Source: Methylomonas sp. 11b
Lineage (GTDB): Bacteria; Pseudomonadota; Gammaproteobacteria; Methylococcales; Methylomonadaceae
NCBI RefSeq assembly: GCF_000515215.1
Contig: NZ_KI911557.1
Span: forward strand, 2,537,741-2,601,740
DNA: 64,000 nucleotides
Reading direction: 5' to 3'
Shown here: piece by piece, positions 9,023 to 17,525 of the stretch
How the letters are laid out: every line of letters starts with the position of its first letter
Position numbering within the stretch: the stretch's first letter is position 1
Notes under the pieces: generated by a model
The model's input: the letters and a program-made list of their open reading frames with translations, nothing else
Told to the model about the DNA's origin: nothing
The model's database searches: none
Made by a program: the position numbers and the translations under genes

Positions 9023-9484
9023 TTAAAATTGATTTTTCATATTTTGTTGTTTAACCACAACAAGCGGTGTATTTTGCCAATAGGTTGACGATTTGCGATC
9101 AACTTTCAGCTTAAGTAAATCTTTTTTGAGGAAGCGCATTAATAGCCCAACCGGCAGAATAGTTAATAAGAAAACGACGCCCATTATGATGGGATTAATT
9201 AAATAAGATAAAACGAGGCCGAAACGATGCCAAAGATTGTTAAGAGGTCGTAGTGGTGCTACCCAAAAATATGCAAGGATAAGCAAAACTGCAGCAAAGA
9301 ATAACCATATCATCCACCAATGATCGTGCAAGTCATGGGATTGATATAACCTCAAAAAACCTATAATGCAAAATATGGCAGCAAAAGTTATTCCAAATCC
9401 GCGTTCACTTGGTTTTTGTGCATTCTCTTCTTGGCGCGAGTTTTCAAGCACGTAGCCTGATCGTTTATAAGTGGATTTTCTCAT
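9023..9484 (-). CDS. SxtJ-family membrane protein
   Basis: A protein of about 153 residues from ATG at 9484 (GTG at 9505 adds seven residues). The N terminus is hydrophilic. Then come two or three TM helices and the family signature LNNLWHRFGLVLSYLINPII, MGVVFLLTILPVGLLMRFLK, and the terminal KVDRKSSTYW. SxtJ-like proteins are named after a saxitoxin-cluster gene and usually accompany DUF5989 and a NodU-type carbamoyltransferase, as here. The molecular role is not established; I infer a membrane scaffold or transporter accessory for the carbamoylated product. Confidence 0.85.
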   Translation of the reverse strand: MRKSTYKRSGYVLENSRQEENAQKPSERGFGITFAAIFCIIGFLRLYQSHDLHDHWWMIWLFFAAVLLILAYFWVAPLRPLNNLWHRFGLVLSYLINPIIMGVVFLLTILPVGLLMRFLKKDLLKLKVDRKSSTYWQNTPLVVVKQQNMKNQF

Positions 9485-9563
9485 AGATTTTGATACTACC
9501 GGCACTGGCCGATACGGCGTTTAACCATTGGCAAAAAGTGGTCGATAACACTGCGGAACAACG

Positions 9564-9825
9564 CTATCCCATTGCTCGACGCCTCATCCAAATAGCGTGA
9601 AGGATGCTAATCAACACCCCGACTCCCGCATCCATCGCGACGATGACCGCCAAACTTTTTTCCTGCTTATTATTTGGTTGGCCAGATAGGCAATACAAAA
9701 AAGCACGCCAGGAACAAGAAAATCGAGTGCGACACTCAAACCATAGATGAACTCAAGAGCGGCCAATTCAAAACCGGATGAATTTTGTTCGTTAGCCTGT
9801 TGTATTGAAAGAATATAAGCTATTC
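9564..9825 (-). pseudogene. Possible remnant of a small two-helix membrane protein, frameshifted at an A6 run
   Basis: Between the GT2 and SxtJ genes the minus strand encodes LEFIYGLSVALDFLVPGVLF followed by IAYLANQIISRKK, then loses frame at a run of six A. One extra base at that run would continue into SLAVIVAMDAGVGVLISILH and HAIWMRRRAMG, ending at TAG (9564-9566). Both pieces look like TM helices. No ATG start is visible; a TTG at a Leu before the first helix is the only candidate. It may be a decayed gene end, a sequencing slip, or a phase-variable tract. I cannot assign a family. Confidence 0.35.
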
Positions 9826-9841
9826 TCTACGGTATGTTTTG

Positions 9842-10579
9842 TTATCTATTCAGACCAGGATGATAAAACAATGCATCTCGCAATATGGATTTTAATAAAA
9901 CAAGAGCGCTCTTATATTTTCCTAGCACCCCAGGATGGGCTCGGCTTCCTTGTACACCTATCCTAGGAGGTTCAGAAGAAGAAATTTCCGTTATCTTCAA
10001 ACCGTACCTCGCACCACGGGTTAATAACATTATTTCCGAAAACTCACTCTTGAATTTATCTATTTCCAATGCATATAGATGAGACTTTTTGAATGCTTTG
10101 TACATCACGAGCCCATCTGTGTATTTTGTTGAGAACAGTATATTAATAAGATGGGTAAAAAACTTATTGGCAATTCCCGATGCGAAATCGTCATCTTCCG
10201 AAATTGCATCGCCTTTGTATCTCGATGCTACAACTATATCATAACCGTCGTTTATCTTTTCAATTAGCCTTGGAATATCCTCCGGAATAGAGTTGCCGTC
10301 CGGCGAAAACGGAATAATGACATCACCTTTAGCCAATTCAAACGCCTCCCAAAAAGCAGCTTTGACTCCTTTTGATTCTTGGTTAACGACGTTATATCCT
10401 TTAGAAACAAGGTATTCTTTTGAGCCATCATCAGAACTGCCATCAAGAATCAATATCTCGTCACACCAACTTTTGTCAATACGCGGCATTATAACCTTTA
10501 ATGCATCTATTTCATTTTTTACAGGAATAAAAAGCGTTGTTATAAATTTTAATTTCGAATTATCCATTTTATTCTTCAA
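9842..10579 (-). CDS. Glycosyltransferase family 2 (dolichyl-phosphate mannose synthase-like)
   Basis: 245 residues with a full GT-A fold. FIPVKNEIDALKVIMPRID is strand 1 and its helix, ILILDGSSDDGSKEYL is the nucleotide-binding DGSSDDG block, and FSPDGNSIPEDIPRL carries the acidic metal site (SPDGN). VVASRYKGDAISEDDDFASG resembles the GSRY block of DPM-type enzymes. No TM helices are evident, so it is cytoplasmic or peripheral. It probably transfers a sugar to a lipid carrier or growing glycan. The gene is AT-rich and flanked by AT-rich non-coding DNA, unlike the genes to its right. Confidence 0.85.
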   Translation of the reverse strand: MKNKMDNSKLKFITTLFIPVKNEIDALKVIMPRIDKSWCDEILILDGSSDDGSKEYLVSKGYNVVNQESKGVKAAFWEAFELAKGDVIIPFSPDGNSIPEDIPRLIEKINDGYDIVVASRYKGDAISEDDDFASGIANKFFTHLINILFSTKYTDGLVMYKAFKKSHLYALEIDKFKSEFSEIMLLTRGARYGLKITEISSSEPPRIGVQGSRAHPGVLGKYKSALVLLKSILRDALFYHPGLNR

Positions 10580-10928
10580 ATAAACAGCCGCATTATACCG
10601 CAGCTTGTCACTCGTTTTTTTTGATTTTTAATAAAATCCAACAACAATATGCTGTCAAATAATTTTTTTAAAATTATATAGACCAATACAATGGCGAGTT
10701 ATAGCATAAACAACCCCATCTTGACTAACGCGCACATTAATAACAATCCTATCATTTAAATTGGTACTTCTACTTTAACGGAATAAATAGCGCCACGAGA
10801 CTTTAGTTATATCAAAACTCCCTTGAAACTTCTGCCGGCAAGAAAAATATCGCTATTTGGGATGCTGATGCGCCATCTTATAATTGATCGATATTTATCT
10901 TTTTCATAAGTAAGCTCATGACTATTAA
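10580..10928. other. AT-rich intergenic stretch
   Basis: About 350 bases, visibly AT-rich, between the tightly packed Wzt-to-unknown operon and the GT2 gene. It may contain the promoter of the left-hand genes. I see no open frame, terminator or repeat that I can support. Confidence 0.5.
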
Positions 10929-11882
10929 TCAGGTGTCCAAACGTTCTAATAAACTCCAATATTCTATCAAATCATGCGGAAACAGATGCTTTGCGAGAAA
11001 AGATTGGCGCATGCTTTCATATCGCGTTAAACAATCTTGATAGGCATGGGGCCAATTATTCACCACCCGCCTTAATTCATCTTCCCACCCTGCTTCATGC
11101 AACTGAATACAGCATTCAGCAATACAGGATTGGTCTTGAGTTCCAATCGAAACCGTCGCCCGGCCGCAACGCAACGCGGCAATGATGCGCATCAGTGAAA
11201 GCCAACGCCAGTTGGGTCGCTGGGGAATATTCAACACGACACGCGCTGACTCGTTGAGTCGGTCTCGCCCCTTTCTCGGTAGAAATTTTGACGTTTGCGC
11301 CAACACAAAACGTTCAGCAATAGCCCGTAGCGTTTGATCCCGAAACGCAGTAAGTGCGCCGGAAAAAACAACTTCGTGCATCGGCTCCTGATTCGTTAAG
11401 TCAACACTCAATAATTCGGGAAACGGTAGGGTTCTGACTGTAAGGCCGGGAAACATACTCCCTGACCCAATTAATTCGGGCAGATCTCCCAACACAAAAA
11501 CAGCCCGGAAATAGGGCACGCAATCCATGAGATTCTTAATTCTCGAAACTTGAGTTGCCGGGTGCATGTAATCATTATTGTTCCATAATCGGTCGCCATG
11601 GATGAACAATTCGTCCCCAACCAGATCAAGGTGCTCGGTCATGATAACGGCTACTCGCTTACCGGTGCGTTCGCAATAATCGATGAGCGTCCTGCTGGTC
11701 ATTTCCGAAAAATTCTCGATGACCACGTTTAGTGCAGTATCCTTTGGGTTACGCCCCATTGTTACGGGATAACCATGCTGCTGCATTATCAGAAAAAAGA
11801 ACTCAATCTGATCGCTAATCATTTGCACGGGGTGGTTATATACCCACAGATGAACAGGGTGTCTAGCGGGCCTCCCGATCAC
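10929..11882 (-). CDS. Unknown protein of the exporter operon, possibly glycosyltransferase-like
   Basis: 317 residues, no signal peptide or TM helix. Segments such as EVVFSGALTAFRDQTLRAIA, RVVLNIPQRPNWRWLSLMRI and AALRCGRATVSIGTQD recall the C-terminal half of GT-B or CgeB-like proteins (a strand, a recognition helix, a nucleotide-site loop), but no motif is decisive and I do not assign activity. Its ATG overlaps the stop of the upstream glycosyltransferase by four bases (ATGA), so translation is probably coupled. It is the last gene of the Wzt operon. It does not carry the C-terminal repeat module of its three upstream neighbours. Confidence 0.6.
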   Translation of the reverse strand: MIGRPARHPVHLWVYNHPVQMISDQIEFFFLIMQQHGYPVTMGRNPKDTALNVVIENFSEMTSRTLIDYCERTGKRVAVIMTEHLDLVGDELFIHGDRLWNNNDYMHPATQVSRIKNLMDCVPYFRAVFVLGDLPELIGSGSMFPGLTVRTLPFPELLSVDLTNQEPMHEVVFSGALTAFRDQTLRAIAERFVLAQTSKFLPRKGRDRLNESARVVLNIPQRPNWRWLSLMRIIAALRCGRATVSIGTQDQSCIAECCIQLHEAGWEDELRRVVNNWPHAYQDCLTRYESMRQSFLAKHLFPHDLIEYWSLLERLDT

Positions 11883-14035
11883 AATATGCTCCGCTCTACC
11901 ACTGCTCTAACCTCATTTACCGAACTGCCTGAAAATATTTGACTATAACCGTTATCAAGAACTCGCTGTAGGTTAAACGCGCCGTCACATTGGGGTATGG
12001 CAAAAAACCTGTCGCTACAACGGATGATATTGAAACCATACATCCCCTCCTCAACTAATTCCACGTTGTGGATTTGGTCTACGCGGACGGGTAAACTATC
12101 GATTCTTTTTAACAGGTCTCTCAGATTGTCCCCCGTCACGCAAAAGCTATAACCACCTTTGTCCACCCGAGCTGAAGAGAATTCACCTTCACTCATCGGA
12201 ATGGCATAAAAGCGCTTCCCACTGCGAATGACGTTCAATCCGCGAACATCATGCATCACTAGCCTAACTCCTTCATCTATCAAACCGACATCGGACGAAG
12301 AGGCCAAATTCACGGTGAATTGGCGCCTCCACGCTCTCAACAATCTAAGCATTTGAGAAGCAACCAGATACAGACGCGGATAGGGCGTTAAATACTTTGC
12401 AATAATCTTGACGATCCGTCTTGTGATCGACATACCATTATCCTCAATCGAACATCCGATGTAACAGCCATTGAGACCTTTAAGGCTGTTTGAGAAACTC
12501 AATGAAGGAGCCGCACTATCTACAAACTCGGCAATTGGAGACCAGTCGTGTAAGTTCATGATCTGGGAATGGGGTGTCGCCACAAAATAGCCACCTATTT
12601 CGAATACTCTCCCTCTTCCCGCTTGAAGCCGTGGCACCGGTTGCGGCACACTGGAAATTATTTTCGGCCAATCATCGTCACAGATTAAACATGTATTGAA
12701 ATGTTCGCCCTGTTCTTCAAGAGCATTACTAGAACACGCTGATCGTTTATAATCAAAATAGATCGTTCGAACCTTACTCCAGAAATCTTCACTGAAAGCG
12801 CGCCCCGAAAATTCGACTTGAGCTTTATTGTAAGCCCTTAAACTCAACGATTCGTACTTGTTGGGATGATTAAGCAAATCACTAACCCTGCAAAACATTT
12901 GTTCTACGAGCGAATCCTCCAAATCAAGATTACGAGCATATCGATCAGTCATAACTCCGGATTCGGGGTCTCGCCGCCAATTGTTGGCATAGACGCCAGA
13001 CAAAACTATCCCATCATTTCCGTCTACGACATAGCGGTTGGTCCCAATCGTATCGGAGACAATCGGTACGGCTCCCGCCGCCATAGCCTGCATGATTGAA
13101 ACAGAATGTAGGGAAGCACTTGGAAGCAGCAAAAAATGTGCGGCGCGCATAAGTTCGTCAAGCTCGCCCGCCGTCAGATAACTCTCAATCCAGATGATGC
13201 TGCGGCCTTCGTGATAGCTCAACCAGTCTAAATCGACCCCATATTCCCACAACATCGCATTCGAAGGCCGGCCACAACGCATAATCAATCGCTCGTTTCC
13301 AGACTCGGCACATAGTGCCTGCCAAAAACGCAACACAAGATGTCCGCCACGTAGGAAAAAGTTGTCTGGGTTTTGATGCGCGGAATTGATGAACAAAAAC
13401 CTAGCTGCCGCGAGCCCTTTTTTGGATTGCCTATCTCCGCCCGATACGCCAATGAATCCAATGCGCGATAAATGAAGCTTGGCATCAATGATCGGCGACG
13501 CAAAAAAACAGCTCAAATCCGTGATTGTCTCCGGTAAATGAGAGAAAATTCCAAGACACAGCGGATTTTCGAATATTCGCTTGTAATAAGCTCGTACCTG
13601 TTCTTGCGATTCCATGCTCCCGGTTCCTTGATGCGCAAATGGAAAAAAAACCGGCGCAAACGATTCGCAATGAAATACAAAAGGGCGGCACAAACTCGGA
13701 AACGGCGCGGTGTGATGAACTTCAATCTCACCGGGTAATAAACGGGTTAAAGCCTGATTGGCGGGCCAATAATGCGCAAAGTAATCCTTCTCGATAGGCG
13801 ACAAGGAAACGTTTTCCAACTTAGCGGCATCCTTCGCAACTTCCGCGAGCAGGGATTCTCTGAACGCATTGTCACCGCGCAAAGATTGCGATAACTCGAC
13901 ATTGTCCCATGCCGCGATATTCAACCAGTCGGGCTTCTCTTCGAACAACGCCCGGTAGAGGGGATGAAAGCCATTCAGCGGTATGTAGTGTGTCAGGCTC
14001 CAGGGAATTGCGACGTTTAGTATCTGTTCGCTCAT
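11879..14035 (-). CDS. GT-B (family 4-like) glycosyltransferase with C-terminal repeat modules
   Basis: 718 residues. The glycosyltransferase part has IIWIESYLTAGELDELMRAA followed by LLLPSASLHSVSIMQAMAAG and AVPIVSD, the nucleotide-sugar-binding block of GT4 enzymes. From about residue 598 two copies of a repeat follow: GLNVIRSGKRFYAIPMSEG (598-647) and YGFNIIRCSDRFFAIPQCDG (666-715). A weaker third may lie earlier (VFEIGGYFVATPHSQIMNL). The same module occurs in the two sulfotransferase-like proteins encoded upstream. Four-base overlaps (ATGA) link it to both neighbours. I infer a multidomain glycosyltransferase acting on the glycan exported by Wzm/Wzt, with the modules perhaps binding a shared partner or glycan. 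Confidence 0.75.
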   Translation of the reverse strand: MSEQILNVAIPWSLTHYIPLNGFHPLYRALFEEKPDWLNIAAWDNVELSQSLRGDNAFRESLLAEVAKDAAKLENVSLSPIEKDYFAHYWPANQALTRLLPGEIEVHHTAPFPSLCRPFVFHCESFAPVFFPFAHQGTGSMESQEQVRAYYKRIFENPLCLGIFSHLPETITDLSCFFASPIIDAKLHLSRIGFIGVSGGDRQSKKGLAAARFLFINSAHQNPDNFFLRGGHLVLRFWQALCAESGNERLIMRCGRPSNAMLWEYGVDLDWLSYHEGRSIIWIESYLTAGELDELMRAAHFLLLPSASLHSVSIMQAMAAGAVPIVSDTIGTNRYVVDGNDGIVLSGVYANNWRRDPESGVMTDRYARNLDLEDSLVEQMFCRVSDLLNHPNKYESLSLRAYNKAQVEFSGRAFSEDFWSKVRTIYFDYKRSACSSNALEEQGEHFNTCLICDDDWPKIISSVPQPVPRLQAGRGRVFEIGGYFVATPHSQIMNLHDWSPIAEFVDSAAPSLSFSNSLKGLNGCYIGCSIEDNGMSITRRIVKIIAKYLTPYPRLYLVASQMLRLLRAWRRQFTVNLASSSDVGLIDEGVRLVMHDVRGLNVIRSGKRFYAIPMSEGEFSSARVDKGGYSFCVTGDNLRDLLKRIDSLPVRVDQIHNVELVEEGMYGFNIIRCSDRFFAIPQCDGAFNLQRVLDNGYSQIFSGSSVNEVRAVVERSIL

Positions 14036-15966
14036 CGGGGGTTCCTCCGAAACAAACGCGATAGGAAACTCGCGTTACGAATGTCGAGCTTATTATTCAA
14101 GACCATAATTTGTTCTTCTTGTTTTTGTAGTTCACCTTGCAAGACCGCGTGCTGTTGAATAATGCTAGTTAAAGTATTCTGCAAACCTTTGACCACGGAG
14201 TCCTCAATTTGCAGGCTCAAAGCCTGTAGAGAACCTTCGATTTTTTCTCCGTATAAACGGGCCATATCATAAACGTTCTGTAACTGTTCCGATTGCGTTT
14301 GGATCGAACGCGTGCAGTCGTCTAGCTGAGCTTGCAACCCGGAGATATTTCCGTTGGCATTATTCGTCAGGCGAACCGCCGTCGAGATACCATCTATATC
14401 ATCCATCAGAGTATCGACATCCCTTGCCATTAGAATAGCGTCCGGCGTGTAAAGGGACAGCAAGGTCTGTAAATTTTGCGCCAAATCGATCATGCCAACG
14501 GACTGACGCAAAGCGAAATAACGTCCCTTCCAGGCAACCAAATTGAAGCCTTTATACGTGTCAAAGAGACAAGGCTCTTCGGATTCCATCCAATAGGCCG
14601 GGGAAACGTTGTTCGTAGTGTTGGAATGCAACTCGAATCCCGTTTGGTTAAGCTGCGCCAATTGCCGGTCATAAGCCTTACGGCCAATCAATAATACGGA
14701 CTTTAATTCGGCAAGCGTCGCTGCCGAAGGCAAGCGCGCAAGTTGCTGGGCCGTGCATTCGTCCAGAGCGATGACACCCGCCGAAAGAGGGGCGGCATAA
14801 AAACGGTGGGCATAGCGGACAAGGTTGCAACCCATGAAGTCTTGTTCCACGGTTAAAGGCATCTCGTTGAAGTCCTTGGCCGAATACCGCAACGGACGTG
14901 ATTGGAATTCAGCAACCCGGCGAGGAATCAACGAGTCTCCCCTTACCGTGTAGCCGAAGCCGGAAAGAACATCAGCGCATCGATCAGCTAATTCGTCGAT
15001 CAGGTTTGAAGGCAATTGCGAAAGATAGCCACCAATTCGGCCTTCACGAAAGGTCGCCGAATTCTGATTGAAGACCTGAGCCGCAATGTCTTTGGTAATA
15101 CCGTCCGCCTGAAGTTTTAACTGTATAGCCCAAATCGATTTAAGTTGAGCGCGTGCCGAACCGCCGCCAGCTCCGCCCACCAGCTCCTCGAAAGCGATCG
15201 GGATGACATTAGGAAAATTCAGCCATGGCAGAAAACCGCCCACACGCTGCCTTAAGGAGCCCAACAACCATTCGTCGTCTACTAATTGCCGCACCCGATG
15301 TTCAAAATCCTTGCCGGAAAAATAGCCCGCAAAAACCGTTTTACCTTCGCGATGGTAGTAATGCGCCTCAGAGACCAGAATATCCAACGGGTGCCGGTAG
15401 ACAAAAAGCACAGGGGTTTGAGTAACCGGATGGTGCCGATTACCAAATGGCGCTCGGCGCACCGAATCGATAAAGAAATCTCGGGCAACCGTATGCGAGT
15501 TACTGTATTCGATACAATACCAAGTGCCTGGCTTGGGAAAATCAGGGATTTGGATACCAGCAGCATAACCCAACGCTCGAGCAAACTCGTAGGCCAAATG
15601 CGTACCGGCCTTGGGGATAGAGACTATAAACAAGGGTTTGCGACTCATGTGCCAATCACTTTTCGGCGCAAAAATCCGGACCTGTTGCAGATCCAAACAT
15701 GCCAACAACAGATCCCCAAGTTGCTCGCCCCGAGTTTCTGTAAACAACAACACGCGAGCTTGTTTTAGAACTTCCAGTGGTGGGATATCAGTGTGAGCAA
15801 TAACCGATACACCTTCGTGAGTAGCATCCCGCACGATGGTATCCGCAAGCTCGCCGTGACCCACAAGATAAACAGGCCCGGTTAATGGCGGATTGTTGCG
15901 CAAGGCTTCTGCAAAGGCTGGCGCAGTCGGTTCGATAAATCTAAGTTCGCTGCCGTTTCCTTTCAT
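14032..15966 (-). CDS. Sulfotransferase-domain protein with two repeat modules and a C-terminal coiled coil
   Basis: 644 residues in four parts. Residues 28-105 look like a small Rossmann-type domain (GPVYLVGHGELADTIV). Residues 110-350 are a sulfotransferase fold: IVSIPKAGTHLAYEF (5'-phosphosulfate loop, near 115-130) and FVYRHPLDILVSEAHYY (3'-phosphate loop, near 188-204). Two repeat modules follow at about 378-426 (GCNLVRYAHRFYAAPLSAG) and 471-520 (GFNLVAWKGRYFALRQSVG). Residues 540-625 are heptad-rich and probably a coiled coil, ending in a basic tail. Sulfotransferases use PAPS to sulfate hydroxyls. Being inside the exporter operon, its target is probably the glycan. Start and stop overlap both neighbours by four bases. 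Confidence 0.8.
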   Translation of the reverse strand: MKGNGSELRFIEPTAPAFAEALRNNPPLTGPVYLVGHGELADTIVRDATHEGVSVIAHTDIPPLEVLKQARVLLFTETRGEQLGDLLLACLDLQQVRIFAPKSDWHMSRKPLFIVSIPKAGTHLAYEFARALGYAAGIQIPDFPKPGTWYCIEYSNSHTVARDFFIDSVRRAPFGNRHHPVTQTPVLFVYRHPLDILVSEAHYYHREGKTVFAGYFSGKDFEHRVRQLVDDEWLLGSLRQRVGGFLPWLNFPNVIPIAFEELVGGAGGGSARAQLKSIWAIQLKLQADGITKDIAAQVFNQNSATFREGRIGGYLSQLPSNLIDELADRCADVLSGFGYTVRGDSLIPRRVAEFQSRPLRYSAKDFNEMPLTVEQDFMGCNLVRYAHRFYAAPLSAGVIALDECTAQQLARLPSAATLAELKSVLLIGRKAYDRQLAQLNQTGFELHSNTTNNVSPAYWMESEEPCLFDTYKGFNLVAWKGRYFALRQSVGMIDLAQNLQTLLSLYTPDAILMARDVDTLMDDIDGISTAVRLTNNANGNISGLQAQLDDCTRSIQTQSEQLQNVYDMARLYGEKIEGSLQALSLQIEDSVVKGLQNTLTSIIQQHAVLQGELQKQEEQIMVLNNKLDIRNASFLSRLFRRNPR

Positions 15967-17525
15967 TCCTTCACCATCAAAATGAGTTCGGAAAAAGAAT
16001 CTGCAATTCCCGTAAAAGCAATGCCGGAGAGATTCGGCAAGCTAAAATCAACAGGCCCTAGCGCCTGTGGAACCGCATAATACTTGCCTTGAAAAAATAC
16101 GACATTTGTCGTTCCCAGGCTATCCAACAAAAGTGGCTCCGAATATTTCTTCCCGGTATCGGCATTGGAGCCTCGATCAGCGTTGATGGCAGCAGTCATG
16201 GCGGATACAAACACTTCAAGCTCGGCATCGTTAGCGTAAAGCTCTGAAACCACCGACGTTATAGAATCTATCGCCGCCGTATCTAAACCGTCATTTTGCG
16301 CCGCGTTAATCCAGATAGCGGCCGCTTCATTAAAAATGCCGCACGCCTCCTCCGCCACATCCGACACTTCCATGACCAAACTTTCGTCGCGGCACGAGGA
16401 CCGCTCGATGGCCGTATGGGTTCGCCAAGGATATTGGCGAAAACCAAAACGGGAAAAATCGATGTTGGACTTGTTGAAGGCAAATCCAAACAAATCTTCG
16501 TCGCCGTAATCACGAAATACTTCGCCCCGCCGAATATAGTCCTCAAGCGTTTGCTGAAATGGCGTGTAAGTGCTTTCGTCTAAAGGCGAGATGGGTCCGT
16601 AACCGTAGCGGGCGGCATACGTGTCGATACCGTGGTCGCGCAGAATATCAAGATGAGTATTGGTTATCCAATCCTTCCAACCCTCAACGATGCCATGCCC
16701 CCGACGCAGATTGTGCTTATGGGAGCCGGTTAGGTTCACGTGGTCGAGTTTTGCCCATAAGGCTTGCGCCTGAGGTACGCTTGTGTTGTAACCCAATTCG
16801 CCCGCAATACCGAGAATGGTCTTCACGGGACTGTCAATTAAGTCTTCCCAGCGCATCAAATAGTAGTTGTGATCTTGCTGAGTGAACTCTTCAAGGTAAG
16901 CCTTGAAAGGCGGCAGTAGCGCTTCGAAAAAGTTAAGATCGCTAAGCTTGTACAGAGCGAGGCGTTGTCTTAGAAAGTCGTTATCTTCCTGACAGGGAAC
17001 AAAACGTTGGATATATTCGCTGGCCAGCGCATTGATCGAAAAACAGGCGGACGTTAACGTTCCCGCGGGATGACGCATTGATGCGAAACGCAAGCCCTTC
17101 GGGACATCAAGCGCGCTTAACCAAGCCGCCGGTCCAACGTGCGAATGGACAACCTCGTAATAATTGAGAATTTCGCGGGGATGAGAAGTAATTAAGGTGA
17201 AATCCCCGCCGCCACGCAGGCCGATATATTTTCGAAATCGAGCATCGCGAAACTCGGAACCGGCCAACCATTTAGGTCCTCCGGCCAATTGTCGAAAGTT
17301 GTAATTGTAAATGAGATCGTGCGACAAACCGCGGCGAATAAACACGTCTTCTATTCGCCGGGAAATCTGGAATCCGGCGGTGTCGCACAGCGCTTTGATG
17401 CTAAGCGTACGCCTATCCCGTGCCGGGCCGACAAGTTCAGCAATCACATTGATGAGTAAAGAGAAGCCGCTACGGGGATAACCTACCACCAACGGCCGTG
17501 GAGCTACCATTAAGCTACTGCTCAT
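15963..17525 (-). CDS. Second sulfotransferase-fold protein with one C-terminal repeat module
   Basis: 520 residues. LVVGYPRSGFSLLINVIAEL near residues 13-32 is a PAPS 5'-phosphosulfate loop variant, and FASMRHPAGTLTSACFS near 147-163 fits the 3'-phosphate loop. YYLMRWEDLIDSPVKTI resembles the later conserved part of the fold. The C terminus (470-520) is one copy of the operon's repeat module: TTNVVFFQGKYYAVPQALG. The gene overlaps the end of wzt by 11 bases and the next gene by four. Two different sulfotransferase-like enzymes suggest sulfation at two positions, or one sulfating enzyme and one altered in function. The acceptor is unknown. Confidence 0.75.
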   Translation of the reverse strand: MSSSLMVAPRPLVVGYPRSGFSLLINVIAELVGPARDRRTLSIKALCDTAGFQISRRIEDVFIRRGLSHDLIYNYNFRQLAGGPKWLAGSEFRDARFRKYIGLRGGGDFTLITSHPREILNYYEVVHSHVGPAAWLSALDVPKGLRFASMRHPAGTLTSACFSINALASEYIQRFVPCQEDNDFLRQRLALYKLSDLNFFEALLPPFKAYLEEFTQQDHNYYLMRWEDLIDSPVKTILGIAGELGYNTSVPQAQALWAKLDHVNLTGSHKHNLRRGHGIVEGWKDWITNTHLDILRDHGIDTYAARYGYGPISPLDESTYTPFQQTLEDYIRRGEVFRDYGDEDLFGFAFNKSNIDFSRFGFRQYPWRTHTAIERSSCRDESLVMEVSDVAEEACGIFNEAAAIWINAAQNDGLDTAAIDSITSVVSELYANDAELEVFVSAMTAAINADRGSNADTGKKYSEPLLLDSLGTTNVVFFQGKYYAVPQALGPVDFSLPNLSGIAFTGIADSFSELILMVKE

